DNA of 11,039 nucleotides from Oscillospiraceae bacterium (GTDB taxonomy: Bacteria; Bacillota_A; Clostridia; Oscillospirales; WRJC01), in contig WQXD01000095.1 in the NCBI GenBank assembly GCA_009785015.1, positions 1-11,039 of the forward strand. Reading direction: 5' to 3'. The notes beneath the pieces are model-generated. The model was given only the letters and a program-made list of their open reading frames with translations. It did not search any database and was not told the DNA's origin. This document shows, in pieces, positions 4,690 to 11,039 of the stretch. How positions within the stretch are numbered: the stretch's first letter is position 1; each line of letters begins with the position of its first letter. The translations under genes and the position numbers were made by a program.

Positions 4690-7059
4690 ATGAAAACAAA
4701 ATGCAGAAAAGCGTTGTCCGCGCTTCTTATTTTCGCTCTGGTACTCGGTATATCCGCCTTTGCGCCGATTACAGCGAGCGCAGACGGCGGCGCATACCCC
4801 ATAGTCAGCACGAGCTATCAACACACGATGGCGATAGCTGACGACGGCAGCCTCTGGGCCTGGGGGAAGAACGAGGCCGGGCAACTCGGCGACGGCACGA
4901 AGACAGACAAAACCGCTCCGGTGCAGATAGAGTCCGAAGTGAAATTCGCGCAGGTTTCGGCGGGCTATCAGCACACGGCGGCGATAGCTGACGACGGCAG
5001 CCTCTGGGCGTGGGGGCGGAACGATAAAGGGCAGTTAGGAGATGGAACGAATACAAACAGAAGCACGCCGGTAAAGGCAAAAATAGAGTCCGAAACGAAA
5101 TTCGCGCAGGTTTCGGCGGGTTTCGAGTACACGATGGCACTCGACAGCGAGGGCAGCCTTTGGGCGTGGGGAATTAACAATTACGGGCAGCTGGGCGACG
5201 GAACGAATGATAGCAAAACCGCTCCGGTACAAATAGAGTCCGAAGTGAAATTCGCGCAGGTTTCGGCGAGCTATGGTCACACGATGGCGATAGACCGCGA
5301 CGGCCGCCTCTGGGCGTGGGGGTGTAACTATTACGGAGAACTGGGCGACGGCACGCATGAATACAGAAACGCTCCGACAAAGACAAAAATAGAGTCCGGA
5401 ACGAAATTTATTCAGGTTTCGGCGGGACGCAATTACACGATGGCGATAGACAGCGAGGGCAGTCTCTGGGCTTGGGGGAATAACGAACACGGGCAGCTGA
5501 GCGGTGGCTCGACGGCAAATATAATCGTGCCTACAAAAATAGCCTCCGGGACGAAATTCGCGCAGGTTTCGGCTGGCAGCGCTCACACGATGGCGATAGA
5601 CCGCGTGGGTAACCTCTGGGCGTGGGGGAGCAACTCTTCAGGGGAGCTGGGCGACGGCTCGAAAGATAACAGAAACTGGCCGACGAACATAGCATCCGGA
5701 ACGAAATTTGTTCAGGTTTTAGCGAGCGGCGCTTACACGATGGCGGTAGACCGCGACGGCAGCCTCTGGGCGTGGGGGATAAACTGGTACGGGCAGCTCG
5801 GCGACGGCACGAAAACAGACAGAAAAGATCCCGTCAAGATAAACGCCACCGTAAACCCGGTGGCCGCGGCTTTCGACAAAATCACCGGCGGCGATATCAC
5901 CCTGACCGTCGATCTGGCAGGGCATACACCGCTGCGCATCACAAACGGCGAATATATGCTCCAGAACACCGCAGATTTCGTGATCCTCAGCAGCAGCACG
6001 GTGGTTTTGAAGGAGTCATACCTCCAAACGCTCGCAGTGGGCGGGCACACGATCAGATTCAAGTTCAGCGGCGGAATGGACCCGACGCTGGCGCTCACCG
6101 TCATAGACACGACGCCCGATGCCACCGTATTTCCCACGGCAGCGGGCTTCGACAAGAACAGCGGCGGCGATATGGCGGTGACGGTGGATTCGAGCGGATA
6201 CACCCTGCAAAACATCAAAAACGGCGATTCCACGTTGCTGGGGCACACGGATTTCACGATCTCCGGCGGCACGGTGACGCTGAAGGCGGCATATCTCGCA
6301 AAGCTCGCTGTGGGCAGCCACACGATCACATTCGAATTCAACGGCGGGGCGAACCCGACGCTCGCGCTCACGGTCATGGACACGACGCCCGAGCCGGAGC
6401 CCGAACCGGATCCCACCGACACGCCGGACCCTGAGCCCGAGCCAGAACCTGAGCCGGAACCTGATCCTGAACCCGAGCCCGAGCCCATACCGCCCAAGCC
6501 ATTCCCGTTCACGGACGTGCGGGAGAGCGATTGGTACTACAGCGACGTGAAGACAGCGTGGCAATCGGGGCTAATCAACGGCAAATCAGATACACTGTTT
6601 GCCCCCGATGACAACCTCACATACGCCGAAGCGGTCAAACTCGCAGCCTGTATGCACCAACTGTACACCACGGGCAAGGTAACGCTCGTGCCCGGGACAG
6701 GCAGCGACTGGCACACCACATACGTGAGCTACGCGAAGACAAACAACATCATAAGCAAGGATTACGCGTGGAACACGCCCGCCACGAGGGCGGGCTACAT
6801 GGAAATATTCGCCAACGCACTGCCCGACGACGCACTCGCGGCGATCAACACGGTGCCGGGCGGTAAGATACCCGATGTGCCCTCAACGCACGCGCAGGCA
6901 TCGGCGATATACAAGCTGTACCGGGCGGGAATTGTGCAGGGTGTAGACACGGTGACGCGCGCGTGCAACCCGGGGTCGAACATCAAGCGCAGCGAAGTTG
7001 CGGCGATCTTGACGCGTATGATGAACCCCGACAAGCGCGTCGAGTTCACCATGCCGTAG
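4690..7059 (+). CDS. Secreted RCC1 propeller with two CBM_X2 modules and three SLH repeats
   Basis: Predicted 789-residue wall-anchored protein and the largest sibling. Order: signal peptide (about 1-30); seven RCC1-type blades to about residue 390; two tandem Ig-like modules beginning near F395 and F487 (FDKxxGGDxxxTVD, IxNG, KxxYLxxLAVGxHTIxFxFxGGxxPTLALTV) that match the CBM_X2 pattern known from clostridial cellulosome scaffoldins; a Pro-Glu/Asp linker (about 566-603); and three SLH repeats (604-785) ending in RRMMNP-like sequence and KRVEFTMP. X2 modules in known proteins act as spacers and may help polysaccharide or wall contact; here that is inference. AGGAGG ends 9 bases before the ATG. 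It lies between two solute-binding lipoprotein genes without a visible promoter or terminator, so it is probably co-transcribed with them. The CBM_X2 call is from recalled motif pattern, not a profile search. Confidence 0.87.
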   Translation: MKTKCRKALSALLIFALVLGISAFAPITASADGGAYPIVSTSYQHTMAIADDGSLWAWGKNEAGQLGDGTKTDKTAPVQIESEVKFAQVSAGYQHTAAIADDGSLWAWGRNDKGQLGDGTNTNRSTPVKAKIESETKFAQVSAGFEYTMALDSEGSLWAWGINNYGQLGDGTNDSKTAPVQIESEVKFAQVSASYGHTMAIDRDGRLWAWGCNYYGELGDGTHEYRNAPTKTKIESGTKFIQVSAGRNYTMAIDSEGSLWAWGNNEHGQLSGGSTANIIVPTKIASGTKFAQVSAGSAHTMAIDRVGNLWAWGSNSSGELGDGSKDNRNWPTNIASGTKFVQVLASGAYTMAVDRDGSLWAWGINWYGQLGDGTKTDRKDPVKINATVNPVAAAFDKITGGDITLTVDLAGHTPLRITNGEYMLQNTADFVILSSSTVVLKESYLQTLAVGGHTIRFKFSGGMDPTLALTVIDTTPDATVFPTAAGFDKNSGGDMAVTVDSSGYTLQNIKNGDSTLLGHTDFTISGGTVTLKAAYLAKLAVGSHTITFEFNGGANPTLALTVMDTTPEPEPEPDPTDTPDPEPEPEPEPEPDPEPEPEPIPPKPFPFTDVRESDWYYSDVKTAWQSGLINGKSDTLFAPDDNLTYAEAVKLAACMHQLYTTGKVTLVPGTGSDWHTTYVSYAKTNNIISKDYAWNTPATRAGYMEIFANALPDDALAAINTVPGGKIPDVPSTHAQASAIYKLYRAGIVQGVDTVTRACNPGSNIKRSEVAAILTRMMNPDKRVEFTMP
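4810..5850 (+). repeat. Seven blade repeats with alternating 150/156-bp spacing
   Basis: TGGGC or TGGG of the LWAWG motif occurs at 4855, 5005, 5161, 5311, 5467, 5617 and 5767, giving intervals of 150, 156, 150, 156, 150 and 150. The extra 6 bases add two residues before IES in blades 2 and 4 (VKAKIES, TKTKIES). Blades 1 and 3 share TAPVQIESEVKFAQVSA almost base for base. This indicates duplication of a two-blade unit. Confidence 0.85.
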
Positions 7060-7128
7060 GATGACGCAAATTCGGGGGAAAACAACGGTTTTGTTTTTGA
7101 TGATTTTAAACAAGGAGGAAAATATACC

Positions 7129-8631
7129 ATGAAAAGTTTGTATTTCAAACAATTTATACGCGCAATCTCACTGGCATTGACATTGATATTCATAATCGGG
7201 ATTTCGGCGGCCTGCAGCGGCAAAGGAGCAGATAACAACGCGAACGACGACAACGCGCCGGAATCAAAAACGGACGAAAACGCGGAAGCGGCGGAAGAAG
7301 TTAAATTGACTGCGCCGAATCTTCCGGATATGAATTGGCAAGGCAAAGAGATCACATTTTTGGTGAGGGGCCCGGCATTTCAGGAATGGGAATCTCAGGA
7401 CATAGCCGTTGAAGAAGAAAACGCCGAACCCGTAAACGACGCGGTTTACAAACGCAACGCTATTTTAGAAGACAGGTATAATTTCAAAATCAAAAAGACA
7501 GGCGCCGGGGGGGATATACAGACTCAGGCTGAAAAATCCATAAAAGCCGGATCGAATGATTATTTTGTGACGATGTGCAACACGCAGGAAACGAACAATA
7601 TGGCGATGAAAGGATATCTGAACGATTTAAGTAAAATACAGCATCTGGATCTGACCCGCGAATATTGGGATCAGAATTCGGTATATGGGTTTACAGTCGG
7701 CGGAAGAATCTTTTTTATGACCGGCGATTTATCTGTTATGGCAAACGACGCGACATGGATCCTGATGTTCAACAAAAATGTCTTGCAGGATCTCCAGCTT
7801 GAAAACCCGTACGATGTCGTGCGAAACAACAAATGGACGATAGATAAAATGTACGATATGATGAAAGGCGCGACTAAAGATTTAAACGGCGACGGAGTAA
7901 TCAACGGACTTGACGATCAAGTCGGCCTGGCTACGCACGACACCACGTACGACGGCATATTTTTCGGCTCGGGCATGCGCGTATCGGTTATGGACGGCGA
8001 GGGGTATCCGCAGCTTGCGATGAATAACGAAAAAATTTCCACGGTTATGGAAAAGTCGATCATGATAATGGATAAAGCGCTTACTTACAATCCGCCCGCC
8101 AACGATCAGTTGGCTGCCGCGCTGGCAAAGCCTTTTGAGGAAGACCGCACGTTATTTTACGGCGAAGTTTTGCAGTGCGTTATCAGGCGGCGCAATATGG
8201 AAACCCCCTTCGGCGTGCTGCCGTTTCCCAAGCTTGACGAAAATCAGGCGGATTATGCGCATTTGGTTCATGTAACCGCATGCATGGTAGGGGTGCCTGT
8301 TTCAATGTCCGACGAGGACATGGATTTTACGGGATTTGTTCTTGAAGCGATGGCGGCCGAATCAAGAAACTGGCTTGTCCCTGCTTATTATACGACGGCT
8401 TTGGAGGGCAAATTCATGCGCGATGAGGAATCAAAAGAAATGCTTGATATTATCCTCCGCACAAGGCGGTATGATTTGGGATACGTTTCGGATTGGGGCG
8501 GCATGTTTTCGACTTATGTCAAAACCGCAAAAAAAGAAAACGCCGATTTCGCGTCTGTGTGGGCGCAGTGTGAAGACAAAGCGCTGACCAGAATGGAAAA
8601 GGATGTGGATTTTTACAAAAATTTGCCGTAA
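7129..8631 (+). CDS. Extracellular solute-binding lipoprotein (ABC type), copy 2
   Basis: Predicted 500-residue lipoprotein and paralogue of the 3180 gene. The signal runs to Cys29 (GISAACSG), followed by an Asn/Asp/Glu-rich tether to about residue 58. Shared family blocks include EITFLVRG, EPVNDAVYKRNAILEDRYN, REYWDQNSV, GRIFFMTGDLSVMANDATWILMFNK and GVLPFPKLDENQADY. Residues 251-263 (DLNGDGVINGLDD) form a calcium-loop-like motif seen in many Gram-positive solute-binding proteins; copy 1 has a degraded version. AAGGAGG lies 10 bases before the ATG. The gene is 69 bases downstream of the RCC1-CBM_X2-SLH gene and is followed by the hairpin at 8700-8732, so it is probably the last gene of the operon starting at 3180. 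No permeases are nearby and the ligand is unknown. Confidence 0.87.
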   Translation: MKSLYFKQFIRAISLALTLIFIIGISAACSGKGADNNANDDNAPESKTDENAEAAEEVKLTAPNLPDMNWQGKEITFLVRGPAFQEWESQDIAVEEENAEPVNDAVYKRNAILEDRYNFKIKKTGAGGDIQTQAEKSIKAGSNDYFVTMCNTQETNNMAMKGYLNDLSKIQHLDLTREYWDQNSVYGFTVGGRIFFMTGDLSVMANDATWILMFNKNVLQDLQLENPYDVVRNNKWTIDKMYDMMKGATKDLNGDGVINGLDDQVGLATHDTTYDGIFFGSGMRVSVMDGEGYPQLAMNNEKISTVMEKSIMIMDKALTYNPPANDQLAAALAKPFEEDRTLFYGEVLQCVIRRRNMETPFGVLPFPKLDENQADYAHLVHVTACMVGVPVSMSDEDMDFTGFVLEAMAAESRNWLVPAYYTTALEGKFMRDEESKEMLDIILRTRRYDLGYVSDWGGMFSTYVKTAKKENADFASVWAQCEDKALTRMEKDVDFYKNLP

Positions 8632-8686
8632 AACCGTGAATTTGATATGCCGAATATGTCATAGGATATATCCGCGTTTTAGTGGC

Positions 8687-8752
8687 GGCGGCCTTAGGTG
8701 GAACTACCCCATTTTGGGGTAGTTCCTCTTTTGCGGACGGCCAATGGCCGCC
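8687..8752. repeat. Nested inverted repeats around the terminator
   Basis: GGCGGCC (8687-8693) pairs with GGCCGCC (8746-8752) and encloses the 12-bp terminator hairpin. Next to the right arm, CGGCC-AAT-GGCCG (8738-8750) is itself an inverted repeat. Read on the minus strand, the right part is GGGGCGGCCATTGGCCGTCC, a pattern like GC-rich intergenic repeats I recall from clostridial genomes. That resemblance is from memory and unverified. Confidence 0.5.
8700..8732 (+). terminator. Intrinsic terminator after the second SBP gene
   Basis: GGAACTACCCCA (8700-8711) pairs perfectly with TGGGGTAGTTCC (8715-8726) around a TTT loop, and the right arm is followed by TCTTTT. A 12-bp stem with a T-rich tail is a strong rho-independent terminator. 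It lies 68 bases after the stop at 8631 and separates this operon from the promoter at 8792. The left side carries few A residues, so it is mainly rightward. Confidence 0.85.
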
Positions 8753-8791
8753 CCTGCTTCCAACTTTTTTTCGCTTTTTTTTCGCATATTA

Positions 8792-8821
8792 TTGACACGG
8801 CCCGGCATGGTGTGATATAAT
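8792..8821 (+). promoter_or_regulatory. Promoter of the third RCC1-SLH gene
   Basis: TTGACA (8792-8797), an 18-base spacer, and TATAAT (8816-8821) with TGn before it. Spacing and the GTGATATAATGAAAA core are the same as in the promoter at 320. Upstream flanks differ from the duplicated region apart from T runs. The leader is about 44 bases to the ATG at 8872. Confidence 0.8.
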
Positions 8822-8871
8822 GAAAAAACAGTATATTTCGTGTAAATTTAAACAAAGGAGAAATGGTATTT

Positions 8872-10797
8872 ATGAAAACAAAAGGGAAAAAAGCGTTATC
8901 CGCAATACTCACTTTCGCGCTGGTGTTCGGCTTGTTCACGTTTGCCCTGCTTTCGGCGGGCGCAATTGAAGACACGCCCGCATTCGCGCAAATTTCGGCG
9001 GGCCAATATCACTCGGCGGCGCTTGATGTCGACGGCAACATCTGGACGTGGGGGTGGAATCTCAACGGGCAGCTCGGCGACGGCACGACAATGTACAAAG
9101 ACATTCCGGCGCAAATAGACATACCGAGAGCCTTGGTAAAGTTCGTCCAGGTATCGGCTGGCGGTATGTACACGATGGCACTCGACGCCAACGGCAGCAT
9201 CTGGGCGTGGGGGGCAAACGAGTCCGGCCAGCTGGGCGACGGCTCGACAACATTCAAAACCACGCCGATGCAAATACCGTCCAATGTGAGATTCACACAG
9301 GTATCGGCGGGCGGCGCTCACACGATGGCCCTCGACAGCGAAGGACGGCTCTGGGCGTGGGGATTTAACGAGTCCGGGCAGCTGGGCGACGGCACGACAA
9401 CACTCAAAAGCGCTCCGATGCAAATATCGTTCAACTCCGGACAGCTCGGCGACGGCACGAATACACTCAAAACCACGCAGCAGCAAATACTATCCAATGT
9501 GAGATTCACACAGGTATCGGCGGGCTTCAGGCACACAATGGCGATAGACAGCGAAGGACGGCTCTGGGCGTGGGGAGATAACTATAACGGGCAGCTGGGC
9601 GACGGCACGACGACAAATCGTACCGTACCGGTGCAGATAGCAACCAAGTTGAAATTCACCCAGGTTTCGGCGGGCGGCCCCCACACTACTGCAATCGACA
9701 CCGACGGAAACCTCTGGACCTGGGGGTATAACTATAACGGGCAGCTGGGCGACGGAACGAATGATGACACAACTGTGCCGAAGCGAATCTCAACCGAGGC
9801 GACTCTCACGCAGGTTGCGGCGGGGGGTGGCCATACGGTCGTACTCGACCGCGGTGGCCGCCTCTGGTCGTGGGGTTGGAATAGTTTCGGGCAGCTGGGC
9901 GACGGCACGACGGAAAACAAAAACACGCCGGTGCTGATATTAGGCAAGATGAGATTCAAACAGGTTGCGGCGGGGGGCAATGCTCACACGGTGGCACTCG
10001 ACTTCAACGGCAACATCTGGGCGTGGGGATGGAACAACTATGGGCAGGTGGGCGACGGCACGTCGACAGACAGAAATGTCCCTGTCCAGATAACCGGCAT
10101 GAGCATAGCGGAGCCGACGATAGAAACAACTGAGCCGCCGACGACGGGAGAGCCGGAACCGACGACAGATCTGCCGACGGAGCCGCCGGAGCCGACAACG
10201 GAGGAAGAAACGGTAATAATCTTTCCCTATCCGCCCGAAGAGTTCTATTTTATAGACGTGTCCGAGAGCGAATGGTACTACAGCGACGTGAAAATCGCGT
10301 GGCAATTGGGGCTTATCAGCGGCAAATCAGACACATCGTTTGCCCCCGGCGACAACCTCACATACGCGGAAGCGGTCAAACTCGCAGCCTGCATGCACCA
10401 GCTGTACACCGAGGGCAAAGTCACGCTCGTGCCCAGAGCGGGCGAATGGTATGACGCATATGTGGCCTACGCGAAGAAAAACGGCATCATAAACAAGGAC
10501 TACGCATGGGGCACGCCGGCCACGAGGGCGGGCTACATGGAGATATTCGCGAGCGCGCTGCCCGATGAGGCGCTCGCGGCGATCAACACGATTCCGGGCG
10601 GGTCGATACCGGATGTACCGATGGCGCACGCGCAGGCGGGGGCGATATACAAGCTGTACCGGGCAGGCATTTTGCAGGGCGTTGACCCGGCGACCCATGA
10701 GTGCAACCCCGCTTCGACCATCAGGCGCAGCGAAGTGGCGGCGATTTTGACGCGTATGATGAACCCCGAAAAACGCGTCAAATTTTCCATGGTGTAA
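8872..10797 (+). CDS. Secreted RCC1 propeller with Thr/Pro/Glu linker and three SLH repeats
   Basis: Predicted 641-residue wall-anchored protein. Signal peptide (about 1-30, end SAGA), then seven complete RCC1-type blades (I/LWxWGxNxxGQLGDGT) and one extra 21-residue partial blade between the third and fourth WxWG motifs. A Thr/Pro/Glu linker (about 414-452) follows, then three SLH repeats from about 458 (FIDVSESEWYYSDV...GLISGKSD...LTYAEAVKL; TRAGYMEIFA; IRRSEVAAILTRMM), ending KRVKFSMV. The linker is a likely extended stalk and could be O-glycosylated (inference). It lacks the CBM_X2 modules of its sibling at 4690. The start is set by AGGAG at 8856-8860, 11 bases before the ATG; the in-frame ATG at 8863 is only 2 bases from it. 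It has its own promoter. A fourth family member begins 36 bases after its stop with no terminator between them. Confidence 0.88.
   Translation: MKTKGKKALSAILTFALVFGLFTFALLSAGAIEDTPAFAQISAGQYHSAALDVDGNIWTWGWNLNGQLGDGTTMYKDIPAQIDIPRALVKFVQVSAGGMYTMALDANGSIWAWGANESGQLGDGSTTFKTTPMQIPSNVRFTQVSAGGAHTMALDSEGRLWAWGFNESGQLGDGTTTLKSAPMQISFNSGQLGDGTNTLKTTQQQILSNVRFTQVSAGFRHTMAIDSEGRLWAWGDNYNGQLGDGTTTNRTVPVQIATKLKFTQVSAGGPHTTAIDTDGNLWTWGYNYNGQLGDGTNDDTTVPKRISTEATLTQVAAGGGHTVVLDRGGRLWSWGWNSFGQLGDGTTENKNTPVLILGKMRFKQVAAGGNAHTVALDFNGNIWAWGWNNYGQVGDGTSTDRNVPVQITGMSIAEPTIETTEPPTTGEPEPTTDLPTEPPEPTTEEETVIIFPYPPEEFYFIDVSESEWYYSDVKIAWQLGLISGKSDTSFAPGDNLTYAEAVKLAACMHQLYTEGKVTLVPRAGEWYDAYVAYAKKNGIINKDYAWGTPATRAGYMEIFASALPDEALAAINTIPGGSIPDVPMAHAQAGAIYKLYRAGILQGVDPATHECNPASTIRRSEVAAILTRMMNPEKRVKFSMV
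9373..9498 (+). repeat. 63-bp tandem partial-blade duplication
   Basis: Two adjacent 63-base units (9373-9435 and 9436-9498) both start TCCGG(G/A)CAGCT(G/C)GGCGACGG and continue with CACTCAAAA. The result is a 213-base interval between WxWG motifs (9352 to 9565), equal to 150 plus 63. It encodes SGQLGDGT...PMQISFN followed by SGQLGDGT...QQQILSN, so one blade has its second half twice. Confidence 0.85.
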
Positions 10798-10833
10798 AAA
10801 CAAAATTTATTAATCAAGAAAGAAGGAAATACC

Positions 10834-11039
10834 ATGAAAACAAAAGGAAAAAAAGCGTTATCGGCAATACTCACTGTCGTGATGCTGTTCGGTGTGTTCA
10901 CGTTTGCCCTGCTTTCGGCGAGCGCGGACATCAGCAAGCCCACAATCAACGCGCAGCCCATACTCAGCACGCTGAGATTCCAAACGAAATTCACGCAGAT
11001 TTCGGCGGGCAACAATCACACGGCGGCAATCGACAGCGA
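10834..11039 (+). CDS. RCC1-SLH family protein, 5' part only (runs off window)
   Basis: The first 68 codons of a fourth paralogue, cut by the window edge. The protein begins MKTKGKKALSAILTVVMLFG, nearly the same signal peptide as the 8872 gene, with a cleavage-type SASA near residue 31. Then comes an unrelated stretch (about 32-50, KPTINAQPILSTLRF) and the start of the first blade (KFTQISAGNNHTAAIDS). AAGGA lies 6 bases before the ATG. It starts 36 bases after the preceding stop, so the two are probably co-transcribed. A propeller plus SLH architecture is expected by homology but not seen, since the repeats and C-terminus are outside the window. Confidence 0.85.
   Translation, partial: MKTKGKKALSAILTVVMLFGVFTFALLSASADISKPTINAQPILSTLRFQTKFTQISAGNNHTAAIDS

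Noticed and set aside
5733..6512. Gly/Ser-repeat frame on the minus strand
   Set aside because: It is the complement of the Pro-Glu linker codons and X2 modules of the 4690 gene, not an independent protein.
7079..7092. Terminator hairpin AAAAC-AACG-GTTTT between the 4690 and 7129 genes
   Set aside because: Five A/T-rich pairs only, too weak; the genes look co-transcribed.
8694..8975. Small minus-strand gene of 93 codons
   Set aside because: It covers the terminator, the promoter and the antisense of the signal peptide of the 8872 gene; no ribosome binding site or recognisable protein.
541..10100. Diversity-generating retroelement target
   Set aside because: Variable codons in the blades hinted at it, but there is no reverse transcriptase, no template repeat and no adenine-limited variation visible.

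Overview
The window looks like a piece of an uncultured Bacillota (Clostridia-like) chromosome. The reasons are S-layer homology (SLH) anchored secreted proteins, lipoprotein solute-binding proteins, strong AGGAGG ribosome binding sites, sigma-A-type promoters (TTGACA / TGnTATAAT), and AT-rich spacers between moderately GC-rich genes. This placement is inferred from gene content only.

Layout: (1) 1-416 is an AT-rich spacer with one promoter facing left and one facing right. (2) 417-2192 encodes a secreted RCC1-like seven-bladed propeller with three C-terminal SLH repeats. (3) 2168-2971 (minus strand) is an orphan pstB, the phosphate-type ABC ATPase. It converges on gene 1 and overlaps its end. 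(4) 3180-8631 is a probable three-gene operon: solute-binding lipoprotein, RCC1-CBM_X2-SLH surface protein, second solute-binding lipoprotein. It is closed by a strong hairpin terminator at 8700-8732. (5) A new promoter at 8792-8821 drives a third RCC1-SLH gene (8872-10797) and, 36 bases further on, a fourth that runs off the window (10834 onward).

The locus is therefore a paralogue array: four RCC1-SLH surface proteins and two family-1-like solute-binding lipoproteins, with no permease gene in view. All four propeller genes begin with nearly the same signal peptide, and the three complete ones end with nearly the same SLH cassette. The propeller and linker between them vary in blade spacing, loop residues and accessory modules. 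The simplest reading is a cell-envelope locus that displays related beta-propellers on the cell surface, co-expressed with lipoproteins that capture a solute. The ligand is not visible from sequence.

The DNA shows repeated duplication: 150-bp blade repeats, a 63-bp partial blade duplication, a copied promoter region flanking gene 1 plus pstB, and a 9-bp tandem duplication inside one promoter. I see no RNA gene, CRISPR array, transposase or integrase.
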